Below are positions 1-5,787 of a stretch of DNA of 50,451 bases, piece by piece. The position numbers and the translations under genes are program-made. This stretch comes from a virus. The DNA lies in IMG/VR virus record IMGVR_UViG_3300043418_000062, positions 1-50,451 of that record. One strand, written 5' to 3'. The notes beneath the pieces are model-generated. The model saw only the letters and a program-made list of their open reading frames with translations. It made no database searches and had not been told where the DNA came from. Position 1 is the first letter of the stretch, and each line of letters opens with the position of its first letter.

Positions 1-127
1 CAACCCAAAACAAAGGATAGAAACTAATGACAACACTACGCCAAGCCGAGCAACTACTAGCCGATTTCGAGCCATTCACAGCGGGCAACCTGTCGGCAAA
101 ATACGACATAGCCGGAAATTACATTGT
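1..127. repeat. Terminal overlap of a circular assembly (left copy)
   Basis: Bases 1-127 are identical to 50325-50451. The copy contains the Shine-Dalgarno sequence and the first codons of the gene at 27-254, and the right copy stops mid-gene. The repeat interrupts a gene and is an odd-number length typical of k-mer assemblers, so it is best read as the overlap of a circular contig, not as a biological terminal repeat. Physical ends cannot be inferred. Confidence 0.9.
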
Positions 128-254
128 TTACAGTTATGAAACTATGGTTGCCGGCAAGCACGCAAAAACTGGCAACTTCGATTTAACTACTATGAAATAC
201 AGCCAGACAACAAGCAAGCACCTAAACATTATCCGTAGAGCGTGGGGTTTCTAA
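27..254 (+). CDS. Hypothetical 75-residue early protein
   Basis: I do not recognise this protein. It is a soluble-looking 75-residue product with a helical N-terminus (residues 3-14) and a Tyr-rich middle that looks like beta strands. The ATG follows an AAAGGA ribosome binding site at 11-16. Its TAA overlaps the ATG of the next gene (TAATG), so the two are probably translationally coupled. It continues the rightward early operon that starts at 49965 across the circle junction. Confidence 0.75.
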   Translation: MTTLRQAEQLLADFEPFTAGNLSAKYDIAGNYIVYSYETMVAGKHAKTGNFDLTTMKYSQTTSKHLNIIRRAWGF

Positions 255-376
255 TGGCAACCGCTAAACTACTCTGGGCAATCACTGGCAGACTAATCGG
301 GTTGCTACTGATTACGGCGAGCGCCTACCTAACGCTCGTAGGGTTCATAGTAATAACGGCGTTCATAGCAGGATAG
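254..376 (+). CDS. Small single-span or hairpin membrane protein, 40 aa
   Basis: This short gene encodes 40 residues. A small basic N-terminus is followed by an almost uninterrupted hydrophobic stretch from about residue 14 to 40 rich in Leu, Ile, Val, Ala and Gly, so it is probably inserted in the host membrane. It starts on the TAATG overlap with the preceding gene and is the last gene before the 377-689 control region. The function is unknown; a host-takeover or exclusion peptide is possible but is only inference. Confidence 0.6.
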   Translation: MATAKLLWAITGRLIGLLLITASAYLTLVGFIVITAFIAG

Positions 377-384
377 CAACACCA

Positions 385-428
385 GCCTAGACCATAGGGG
401 ACAAGCAGGTTCGAGACCTGCCTAGGCA
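385..428 (+). ncRNA. tRNA-like minihelix (acceptor plus T-arm geometry)
   Basis: GCAGG (405-409), the loop TTCGAGA (410-416) and CCTGC (417-421) form a textbook T-arm. It is followed directly by CTAGGC (422-427), which pairs with GCCTAG at 385-390. This is the stacking order of acceptor stem on T-arm, but only 14 bases lie where the D and anticodon arms should be, and no CCA follows. I see no full tRNA here. It may be a decayed tRNA, a processing signal or a chance structure. Confidence 0.4.
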
Positions 429-450
429 CGATACGGCGAGCGCTCGCAGT

Positions 451-479
451 ATTGTAGCACACTATCAAGCAAAAGTCAA
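451..479 (-). promoter_or_regulatory. Leftward promoter facing the early region
   Basis: On the minus strand TTGACT (479-474) is followed after exactly 17 bases by TACAAT (456-451), preceded by TGC as an extended -10. Transcription would run left from about 444, antisense to 376-27 and to the genes at 49965-50319, and could reach the late operon at 49527. The -10 sits in the 12-bp inverted repeat shared with the rightward promoter at 537. Confidence 0.55.
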
Positions 480-560
480 GCCTATTTTTATAACGATTTT
501 GCCGAATTTCGTTATAAACTATTTTGCCAAAACCCCTTGACAATCCCCGATAGTGTGCTA
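455..560. repeat. 12-bp inverted repeat over divergent -10 boxes (candidate operator)
   Basis: TAGCACACTATC at 455-466 is the exact reverse complement of GATAGTGTGCTA at 549-560, 82 bp apart. The left arm overlaps the -10 of the leftward promoter and the right arm overlaps the extended -10 of the rightward promoter at 559-564. This is what a shared operator or a duplicated promoter core would look like. Confidence 0.55.
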
Positions 561-564
561 TAGT
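537..564 (+). promoter_or_regulatory. Early rightward promoter P1
   Basis: TTGACA (537-542), 16-bp spacer, TATAGT (559-564) with a TGC extended -10 at 556-558. It belongs to the same promoter family as the seven listed elsewhere but has a one-base shorter spacer and one mismatch in the -10. Confidence 0.7.
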
Positions 565-626
565 TAGAACATAACAAAACAGAGATAGCAAGTAAAAAGC
601 AAGTCAAAAGAATTTTCCAAAATAAC

Positions 627-655
627 TTGACAAGTCGAAAACAACCTGCTATACT
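627..655 (+). promoter_or_regulatory. Early rightward promoter P2
   Basis: TTGACA (627-632), 17-bp spacer, TATACT (650-655) with TGC at 647-649. The expected start site is about 662, close upstream of the gene at 690. It shares the segment AACCTGCTATA with the promoters at 3509 and 4109. Confidence 0.8.
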
Positions 656-689
656 GTAAACATAACAACCGATAACAAAGGGGCAACCA

Positions 690-911
690 ATGGCACGAAT
701 TGAAGTAGTGTACGAGGGACACAAGTTTACCGCTATCGCAGACGGCGCTGGGCTTGATGTCGAGGCTGATGACCTAAGCACTATGGACTTAGCGAGCAAA
801 CTCTGGAACGCTATTTATAGCACTCGCATTAGTCTATTTTCAGATTACGATAATCACGATACTACCCGCCACGAACTAATCACCTGCCTACAAACTATGA
901 AACTAATCTAA
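690..911 (+). CDS. Hypothetical 73-residue early protein
   Basis: The function is not recognised. It is an acidic 73-residue protein with a beta-hairpin-like N-terminus (residues 2-22), an acidic turn with Asp and Glu at 25-30, and a helical C-terminal half. The ATG has an AAAGGGG site just upstream and lies directly behind promoters P1 and P2. It is the first gene of a block of five closely packed small genes ending at 1497. Confidence 0.75.
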   Translation: MARIEVVYEGHKFTAIADGAGLDVEADDLSTMDLASKLWNAIYSTRISLFSDYDNHDTTRHELITCLQTMKLI

Positions 912-920
912 GGGGACAAG

Positions 921-1106
921 ATGATTTTCCAAGAGCGCAACCGCAACGGTTCAATTACCCTATCGGCATTAGTGTCAGATAGCCAGACACCGTTCGACTG
1001 GTATGAACGCCAGACTTATTACGATTACACGCTAACCGAGGCTAAACGCCTTTTCAAACAACACCTAACCGACAGCAAGATGACACTAAAGAAGGATACC
1101 TACTAA
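921..1106 (+). CDS. Hypothetical 61-residue early protein
   Basis: The function is unknown. The 61-residue product starts at an ATG preceded by AAGGGGA and ends on a TAATG overlap with the next gene. The C-terminal part, from about residue 35, is a predicted basic helix with several Lys and Arg, which could bind nucleic acid; that is a guess from composition only. Confidence 0.7.
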   Translation: MIFQERNRNGSITLSALVSDSQTPFDWYERQTYYDYTLTEAKRLFKQHLTDSKMTLKKDTY

Positions 1107-1192
1107 TGTCTGACTGTAATGGCGTTCACAATTCAATTCAAGAGATTTTCAATTGCGCCGACTGCGCTAAACTACTAGAGGAGACTAACTAA
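1106..1192 (+). CDS. Tiny zinc-knuckle-like protein, 28 aa
   Basis: A 28-residue gene fits exactly between two TAATG overlaps (1106 and 1192), which is the main support for its being translated. Cys4, His8, Cys17 and Cys20 (the last two as CADC) could coordinate one zinc ion. It belongs to a set of miniature CxxC proteins scattered through this phage (3425, 4867, 5240, 6496 and 38290). Confidence 0.6.
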   Translation: MSDCNGVHNSIQEIFNCADCAKLLEETN

Positions 1193-1497
1193 TGCGAATG
1201 AACTACTTAGATATCAAGCGTGAAATTACCGACAACTGGGAATTTATCCCCGTCAATGACCCAAAGTCTTACCTAGACGAATTAGCCGATAGTTCCGTTC
1301 CGATTTACTATGGCGATATTATTAGCGACTGGCAGGAGATGCCTAGCGACTATGACAACAGTTTCCAGACACTAGGCTACCCTATCACCGAAGACACTAC
1401 CATTACCAAACTTATGGCGATAGATTTATACCAATATTATACAGACGAATATTACCGAATTTATGACGAAATTCTAGCCGACAAAGAGAGCGAATAA
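1192..1497 (+). CDS. Hypothetical acidic 101-residue protein
   Basis: I do not recognise the family. It is strongly acidic and Tyr-rich, with alternating aromatic and acidic residues in the C-terminal third (YQYYTDEYYRIYDE). The acidic surface could mimic DNA, as several phage anti-restriction and anti-host proteins do, but nothing in the sequence proves this. It starts on a TAATG overlap and is the last gene before the AT-rich non-coding block at 1498-1836. Confidence 0.7.
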   Translation: MRMNYLDIKREITDNWEFIPVNDPKSYLDELADSSVPIYYGDIISDWQEMPSDYDNSFQTLGYPITEDTTITKLMAIDLYQYYTDEYYRIYDEILADKESE

Positions 1498-1836
1498 AAA
1501 CCTGTGGATAACTTTTTTAGTGGCGACCCTCCCTCTCCCGTATAAATACATTATATTATAATTCAATTATTATTATTGTATTAGGTAATAATTAGTTTTA
1601 TAGAGAATAATCGAATATGTCAATAAAAAATGGACATATTCAACTACAATAATCGAATATGGAAAATATAATTTACATATAATTCAATAAAACGCTGATT
1701 TACTATAAACTATAAATAGCATATGCGAGATATAGATTATAGCACAATTTACACCATATTTGATTACTATTATATATCTGTATATGTCGCTACAACATAT
1801 AATAATACTATAACTAACCAAAAGATAGGACATAAA
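1498..1836. other. AT-rich non-coding block, candidate replication origin
   Basis: This 339-base stretch has no supported gene. It opens with TGTGGATAA (1503-1511), the perfect reverse complement of the DnaA box TTATCCACA. Long AT-only runs follow (about 1540-1600). A 14-bp direct repeat AATAATCGAATATG occurs at about 1607-1620 and 1650-1663. A 9-bp inverted repeat GAATATGTC/GACATATTC sits at 1614-1641. A DnaA box beside AT-rich DNA with iterons is the usual look of an origin, but one box is weak and the same 9-mer also occurs by chance in the reductase gene at 40960. Confidence 0.45.
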
Positions 1837-2241
1837 ATGGAAACAAAATTTTGTAGAGACTGCCAGACCGATAAGCCATATGCCGAATTCCCGAAGATGA
1901 AAAATGGTAAATTGGGACTAGGGACATATTGCCGAAAATGCCAACAGATTAGAACTGTAAACTCACCGAACTATAAAGCCAATGTTCGCAAGGCTCAACT
2001 AAAACGAAACTATGGAATTTCGCCAGAACTATATGACCAAAAGTTAGACCAGCAGAATGGCAGATGTGCTATCTGTAAAGAACTTGATGAAAACCGAGAG
2101 TTTCTATCAGTAGACCATAACCACCAAACTGGCGCGGTTCGCGGGCTACTATGCCATAATTGTAATATTGGCTTAGGTAAGTTTAGAGATAGCGCACAAT
2201 TTCTAAGTAATGCTATATGGTATTTAGAGATGTATAAGTAA
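1837..2241 (+). CDS. Recombination endonuclease VII-like HNH nuclease
   Basis: This 134-residue protein resembles the T4 endonuclease VII family (Pfam Recombination endonuclease VII), which cuts Holliday junctions and branched DNA. Two CxxC pairs near residues 5-30 would bind zinc. A further pair CAIC, then DHNHQTGAVRGLLC and CN, form the treble-clef catalytic core with the Asp-His motif. I chose the ATG at 1837 because GATAGGA precedes it and the family domain begins there. The in-frame start at 1723 adds low-complexity Tyr/Ile residues encoded by the AT-rich block. The gene is more AT-rich than its neighbours and stands alone behind that block, so it may be a recent arrival or a homing-type insertion. 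Confidence 0.8.
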   Translation: METKFCRDCQTDKPYAEFPKMKNGKLGLGTYCRKCQQIRTVNSPNYKANVRKAQLKRNYGISPELYDQKLDQQNGRCAICKELDENREFLSVDHNHQTGAVRGLLCHNCNIGLGKFRDSAQFLSNAIWYLEMYK

Positions 2242-2265
2242 ATTATAACAAAATGATAACAAGAC

Positions 2266-2294
2266 TTGACAAGCACTAGATATTACAGTATAAT
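2266..2294 (+). promoter_or_regulatory. Early rightward promoter P3 (clamp gene)
   Basis: TTGACA (2266-2271), 17-bp spacer, TATAAT (2289-2294). There is no TG extension here (CAG precedes the -10), but both hexamers are perfect. It lies 46 bases upstream of the sliding-clamp gene start. Confidence 0.85.
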
Positions 2295-2340
2295 AAAACC
2301 ATAACAACCAAACATAACACTACTAAAAAGGGACAAGATT

Positions 2341-2943
2341 ATGACCAGTTTCGCAATCATTCTAAACACTACTCAAGCCAACTCAATCGCCAGTTTCGCC
2401 AATATGACAGCACCCAAAACTGACGCACCTATTCTTCAGCACGCTAAGTTGTCAATCAAAGCCGACAACCAATATGTCAGTGTAATCGCCACTGACCGCT
2501 ACGCACTAGCCCGAACTATTTTCGAGCCAGCATATATCGAGACACCGACAGATGAAGATATTGACATTCTACTAAGCGCCGACACGCTCAAACTATTCAA
2601 GACTAAGAGCAACCTGACGCTGACTTATGACACCGAGACTAACCAACTAGCAATCACAAGCGACAATTCGACAAGCACATTCACACCGTTATCACCTATC
2701 GGCTACCCTGATATCGTGCCAATGCTAGAGACGGCACTATCCCAAGAGCCTATCGCCACGCCGACATTCAGCCTCAATCTGGCGTTTATCAATCGGATTA
2801 GCAAACTGACTTCAAGCCTAGACGCTAAGAGCAAGCCAGAGCCAAAGTTTGATATCACAACCACTGGCGACAAGAAGCCGATTATCTTCAAGCGAGCTAA
2901 CTTGACCGTTCTACTTCAGCCACTACGCACAAGCACCAACTAA
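2341..2943 (+). CDS. DnaN-like sliding clamp, shortened
   Basis: The protein looks like a DNA polymerase III beta subunit. The clamp signature ATDRYALA is at residues 50-57, a beta-strand-rich pattern follows, and the C-terminus runs NLTVLLQPLR, like the end of DnaN where the last strand is followed by the M-P-R/L peptide. Sliding clamps encircle DNA and tether polymerases. At 200 residues it is far shorter than bacterial DnaN (about 365, three domains), so one domain seems missing. A two-domain subunit would need a different ring stoichiometry, as in trimeric PCNA or T4 gp45. It has its own promoter (2266) and precedes a tiny basic gene. No phage polymerase was found, so it would have to load host polymerase. 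Confidence 0.7.
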   Translation: MTSFAIILNTTQANSIASFANMTAPKTDAPILQHAKLSIKADNQYVSVIATDRYALARTIFEPAYIETPTDEDIDILLSADTLKLFKTKSNLTLTYDTETNQLAITSDNSTSTFTPLSPIGYPDIVPMLETALSQEPIATPTFSLNLAFINRISKLTSSLDAKSKPEPKFDITTTGDKKPIIFKRANLTVLLQPLRTSTN

Positions 2944-2958
2944 CCATAGGAGACCATA

Positions 2959-3063
2959 ATGGCAAAACACGCAGACAGCAAGCGCACAGCGACCGCAAAA
3001 GCACGAGACTTAACTATCAAGCAAGCACGCAAAGCCAAAGCGCTTTACGGCACGAGCAAGTAG
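2959..3063 (+). CDS. Tiny basic protein, 34 aa
   Basis: Thirty-four residues, almost one third Lys or Arg, with no acidic residues beyond two Asp. The ATG follows TAGGAGA 15 bases after the clamp gene stop. Charge and size suggest an RNA- or DNA-binding peptide, but no family is recognised. It ends just before a 130-base spacer. Confidence 0.6.
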   Translation: MAKHADSKRTATAKARDLTIKQARKAKALYGTSK

Positions 3064-3194
3064 ACTAGCACCTTAGCAAGTGTCTAAAAGGCTACCAACT
3101 ATCCTGAAATGGATAGAGCGATATGAGACCCGAGCAAGTCGGTAAAAAGGCTCACTATAAACCTAACACACAACACCAGATAAAGGATAAACCA

Positions 3195-3428
3195 ATGACC
3201 GACTCATTCAACCTAAAGATTGACAGTTTCGAGGCACTAGTAGACCTTGAAATGGCACTAGATGGATATATAGATGACCTAAGCACCTATCGCTATCTCA
3301 ATGAGAATGAGACAGAGACACTAAACAACCTACTAGACCTACGAGAGCAAGTTGTCTCACAGCGCAAGCCGATTACCAAACAGCGCAAACTAATGCGACT
3401 ACTTCAAGAAGAATTGAGGGTAAGATGA
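3195..3428 (+). CDS. Hypothetical 77-residue helical protein
   Basis: The start at 3195 follows AAAGGA and gives a compact protein. A longer in-frame start at 3123 lacks a binding site and adds unlikely sequence. The product is mostly alpha-helical with an acidic first half and a very basic end (QRKPITKQRKLMRLL), consistent with a small DNA-binding or coiled-coil adaptor. Function unknown. The stop overlaps the next start. Confidence 0.7.
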   Translation: MTDSFNLKIDSFEALVDLEMALDGYIDDLSTYRYLNENETETLNNLLDLREQVVSQRKPITKQRKLMRLLQEELRVR

Positions 3429-3526
3429 TATTCTGTAAAGACTGCCACCATAAGCACTCACCATTCATAACCAGAATAAGTTTCTGTATAAGTTGTGGCT
3501 CAAACAACTTGACAAGCAAGCAATAA
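3425..3526 (+). CDS. Tiny zinc-ribbon protein, 33 aa
   Basis: A 33-residue ORF starts on an ATGA overlap with the gene before it. It carries CKDC (residues 4-7) and CISC (21-24), a complete four-cysteine zinc-binding set. Its last codons contain the next promoter (3509), so stop and promoter are interleaved. It is one of the mini zinc-knuckle proteins of this genome. Confidence 0.55.
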   Translation: MIFCKDCHHKHSPFITRISFCISCGSNNLTSKQ

Positions 3527-3537
3527 CCTGCTATAAT
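3509..3537 (+). promoter_or_regulatory. Early rightward promoter P4
   Basis: TTGACA (3509-3514), 17-bp spacer, TATAAT (3532-3537) with TGC extension at 3529-3531. Both hexamers are perfect. The -35 lies inside the last codons of the 33-residue gene. Confidence 0.85.
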
Positions 3538-3580
3538 ATAAACATAACAAGACACACACACCAAACAAAGGATAACCAAA

Positions 3581-4126
3581 ATGCTAAAGCCAGACCTAAT
3601 GCTACAAGTTGATGACAGCAACCGTATTAGCGCTTATTACGACCAATATGGATATGCTTACGAGGATTTTGTAGGCGACACTATGGGAGTTTATACGCTA
3701 CGAATGGCACGCTTTATGGGCGATATCAAAGGTGGCGAACTAACCGAAGACCTAGACCGACTGACACGCAACACGAGCAACTGGCAACACGAGAGCGCAA
3801 TCGGTAAATACCTAGCAATCTCCGGTAAGCACTATCGCAAGATAACCCTACAAGGCTATTCACAAGGCGACTGGGCAGAAGTGTTTATCTATTCAGATGA
3901 TGACTGGGTGCTAGACAAAGACAGCGACAGCACACTTCAGGCGTGGTTCAAAGGCGATATCTTCACCGTTCACCACGAGCGACTAGAGACCTACACGAGC
4001 AACACCGACCCAAGCAACACAATCTCTCAATGGGAGACCGTAGACAGCCTAAGCGCCTGTATTGTCGAGAGCGAAGAAGACCTTGAGGCATATGTTTCAG
4101 ACTTCAACTTGACAATCGCTAAATAA
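3581..4126 (+). CDS. Hypothetical acidic 181-residue protein
   Basis: No family is recognised. The protein is acidic, aromatic-rich and probably a single folded domain with mixed alpha/beta pattern. It is one of the larger early genes, with its own promoter at 3509 and an AAAGGATAA site before the ATG. The last codons hold the next promoter (4109). Its separate control suggests a distinct early role. Confidence 0.8.
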   Translation: MLKPDLMLQVDDSNRISAYYDQYGYAYEDFVGDTMGVYTLRMARFMGDIKGGELTEDLDRLTRNTSNWQHESAIGKYLAISGKHYRKITLQGYSQGDWAEVFIYSDDDWVLDKDSDSTLQAWFKGDIFTVHHERLETYTSNTDPSNTISQWETVDSLSACIVESEEDLEAYVSDFNLTIAK

Positions 4127-4137
4127 CCTGCTATAAT
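4109..4137 (+). promoter_or_regulatory. Early rightward promoter P5
   Basis: TTGACA (4109-4114), 17-bp spacer, TATAAT (4132-4137) with TGC at 4129-4131. It overlaps the 3' end of the preceding gene and drives the small-gene cluster starting at 4173. Confidence 0.85.
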
Positions 4138-4172
4138 CAACTCATAACAAACAAACACACAAGGAGACTACA

Positions 4173-4346
4173 ATGGCTAAGTATTACATTCAGGCAACCT
4201 ACGCTTACAGTGGAGAGGTTGAGGCAAACTCACCAGAAGAGGCTGAGAGCCTATTCTTAGATGACCTAAATATCTACTATGACGGCACTGATAGTTTCGA
4301 TATCGAAGAAGTTGAAGAAGATGAAGACACCGAGGAGACCGAGTAA
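4173..4346 (+). CDS. Small acidic beta-beta-alpha protein, 57 aa (paralogue group)
   Basis: This 57-residue protein begins with two beta-like strands, the second ending VEANSPEEAESL, then a helix and a third strand, and closes with a tail of mostly Glu and Asp. The same order (V/I-x-A, x, E-A) appears in the proteins at 4346 and 4668, so the three look like diverged tandem duplicates. The ATG follows AAGGAG; the stop overlaps the next start. Function unknown. Confidence 0.65.
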   Translation: MAKYYIQATYAYSGEVEANSPEEAESLFLDDLNIYYDGTDSFDIEEVEEDEDTEETE

Positions 4347-4498
4347 TGACCGTTTATGTAAAGAAGAACGCAACCGTAATCGTGCGAGCTAAAAACTACA
4401 ATCACGCAATCAACATATTCGCCAGCAAAATGGGTTATGACCTTGAGTATGCTATTCTAAATGACGGATATACAATCGAAGTAGAGGAGACAATCTAA
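4346..4498 (+). CDS. Small beta-beta-alpha protein, 50 aa (paralogue group)
   Basis: Fifty residues, bounded on both sides by TAATG overlaps, which supports translation. The pattern VIVRAKNYNHAINIF matches the strand-turn-helix of its neighbours at 4173 and 4668, but this copy is basic at the N-terminus instead of acidic. Function unknown. Confidence 0.65.
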   Translation: MTVYVKKNATVIVRAKNYNHAINIFASKMGYDLEYAILNDGYTIEVEETI

Positions 4499-4668
4499 TG
4501 GCAATGACAATCGAGCAGGTTATCAAGTCAATCAAGTTTGAAATTGACCGAGCGCACCGAGACGCACAGATGTCTACAATTCAAGAAGACCTAGATTATC
4601 ACAATGGCGAATATGACGCACTAAACTTTATGCTAGAGATTATTGAGACAAGCAAGGAGAGCAACTAA
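4498..4668 (+). CDS. Hypothetical 56-residue helical protein
   Basis: This gene fits exactly between TAATG overlaps at 4498 and 4668. The product is probably two amphipathic helices joined by an acidic turn (residues about 28-38), which could form a helical hairpin dimer. A second ATG two codons in (MAM) is an alternative start. No family is recognised. Confidence 0.65.
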   Translation: MAMTIEQVIKSIKFEIDRAHRDAQMSTIQEDLDYHNGEYDALNFMLEIIETSKESN

Positions 4669-4865
4669 TGGAATTCAGAATTCAGCAACGAGCAGAGATT
4701 TGGTATGAGACTACAATTGAAGCCGACACTTTTGAAGAAGCGGTTATCAAGGCTATTGAAGACTGCGACCTAGACTGGTCGAGCCTACCGGAAAGCGTGG
4801 AATTCCGAGACGAATTCTGGGGACAAGATGAAGACGGTAATGAGTATTCACAGAGGGAAGAATAA
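4668..4865 (+). CDS. Small acidic beta-beta-alpha protein, 65 aa (paralogue group)
   Basis: It repeats the pattern of the proteins at 4173 and 4346: two strands ending TTIEADTFEEAVIKA, a helix, then a strand. It has a longer acidic tail (GQDEDGNEY). The N-terminus FRIQQRAEIWYE aligns with YYIQATYAY of the 4173 product. The start lies on a TAATG overlap. Function unknown. Confidence 0.7.
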   Translation: MEFRIQQRAEIWYETTIEADTFEEAVIKAIEDCDLDWSSLPESVEFRDEFWGQDEDGNEYSQREE

Positions 4866-4866
4866 G

Positions 4867-4959
4867 ATGATAGAGTGCCCTAAACACGAAGGCAGTTTCG
4901 ACTGCTCACCATTCTGTGAAATATGCGGTGGAGACCAAGAGATAGAGGAGCTAAACTAA
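4867..4959 (+). CDS. Tiny zinc-knuckle protein, 30 aa
   Basis: Thirty residues with Cys4, His7, Cys13, Cys17 and Cys20 (CEIC), enough for one zinc site. The ATG follows the previous stop by one base and the stop overlaps the next ATG. The GAGGGAAG just upstream can serve as ribosome binding site. Function unknown. Confidence 0.55.
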   Translation: MIECPKHEGSFDCSPFCEICGGDQEIEELN

Positions 4960-5240
4960 TGAGCGTAGTCGAGATTACAGATGAAGATTTTGACGCTTAC
5001 GAGCCTATTGAAAACCACTTTCAAGAGGGAACGCAATTATTCGAGACCTACGGAGATGAATTAGAATTCGTTATCCAGCACAAGAAAGAGCATATCTGGA
5101 CACAGGTAGACGGTTATGACGGTATTTATATCGTGAACGGATATCAATTGGCAAACCGTATTGGCTACTATTTGACCAATAAACCCCACGACCCAAGCAA
5201 AGATATTCAACTACGAGTAATCACAGAGGAGACAATCTAA
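4959..5240 (+). CDS. Hypothetical acidic 93-residue protein
   Basis: The start at 4959 is chosen because it forms a TAATG overlap with the zinc-knuckle gene and is preceded by GAGGAG; an upstream in-frame start at 4923 would overlap that gene. The protein is acidic, with a central Trp/Tyr-rich beta segment (IWTQVDGYDGIYIVNGYQL). No family recognised. Confidence 0.7.
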   Translation: MSVVEITDEDFDAYEPIENHFQEGTQLFETYGDELEFVIQHKKEHIWTQVDGYDGIYIVNGYQLANRIGYYLTNKPHDPSKDIQLRVITEETI

Positions 5241-5404
5241 TGAGCGAATTCAACAACTGCCAAGACTGCTACGAGAGCCTACGAGGCGACTACGCACGAC
5301 TTGAGACTGGCAGATGTGAAGACTGCCAAGCAACACACGAACACAACACCTACGACCCAATGTTCGACGACAGGGCGTGGGATAACCAGAGAGAGGCTTA
5401 CTAA
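5240..5404 (+). CDS. Small zinc-ribbon protein, 54 aa
   Basis: Fifty-four residues bounded by TAATG overlaps on both sides. CQDC (residues 7-10) and CEDC (26-29) are spaced as in a zinc ribbon; the C-terminal half is acidic and without regular pattern. A protein-protein adaptor against host machinery is plausible for such a mini ribbon, but unproven. Confidence 0.65.
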   Translation: MSEFNNCQDCYESLRGDYARLETGRCEDCQATHEHNTYDPMFDDRAWDNQREAY

Positions 5405-5730
5405 TGACAAGCGAGTATGATATCCAATTCCTATTCGACTGGCACTACGGCGACGCTGTGCCAGTATGCCGAGCCTTTCACCTATGGCTAGATGTAGACG
5501 GACAATTCAACACCGATAACGACACTATTGTAGACCGCTACGAATTCACGCAGGAAGATATTGACTGGATTGTAGCCGAGAATGGATACGCAGATATCAG
5601 CGAACTAGAAGTAGACGAATGGTATACCTCAAGCGAGTGGCTGGAACACGCAGGTATGCCAAACGGGTTCAAGAATTGGGTTCGCAACCTTCCAGAATAT
5701 CAACCGTATCAGGAACTTGACATTCACTAA
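5404..5730 (+). CDS. Hypothetical acidic 108-residue protein
   Basis: The protein is strongly acidic and rich in Trp, Tyr and Asp, with short predicted helices. No domain is recognised. It starts on a TAATG overlap with the zinc-ribbon gene and its 3' end carries the next promoter (5717). DNA mimicry is one possible role suggested by composition alone. Confidence 0.7.
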   Translation: MTSEYDIQFLFDWHYGDAVPVCRAFHLWLDVDGQFNTDNDTIVDRYEFTQEDIDWIVAENGYADISELEVDEWYTSSEWLEHAGMPNGFKNWVRNLPEYQPYQELDIH

Positions 5731-5745
5731 CTATTGTGCTATAAT
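5717..5745 (+). promoter_or_regulatory. Early rightward promoter P6
   Basis: TTGACA (5717-5722), 17-bp spacer, TATAAT (5740-5745) with TGC at 5737-5739. The segment TATTGTGCTATAAT resembles the operator arm GATAGTGTGCTATAG at 549. Confidence 0.85.
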
Positions 5746-5787
5746 ACTATTACACACACAGCAACACACTAACAAAGGAGAAATATT

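Larger units (their letters stand above)
377..689. other. Non-coding control region between two early gene blocks
   Basis: These 313 bases hold no convincing gene. They contain a tRNA-like minihelix (385-428), a 12-bp perfect palindrome GCGAGCGCTCGC (436-447), a leftward promoter (451-479), two rightward promoters (537-564 and 627-655) and a 12-bp inverted repeat overlapping two of the -10 boxes. A 12-bp direct repeat TACGGCGAGCGC occurs at 313-324 and 432-443, the first copy inside the upstream membrane-protein gene. Confidence 0.7.

Noticed and set aside
1723-1836. N-terminal extension of the endonuclease VII-like protein
   Set aside because: It is low-complexity sequence from the AT-rich block with no binding site; the family domain begins at the ATG at 1837.
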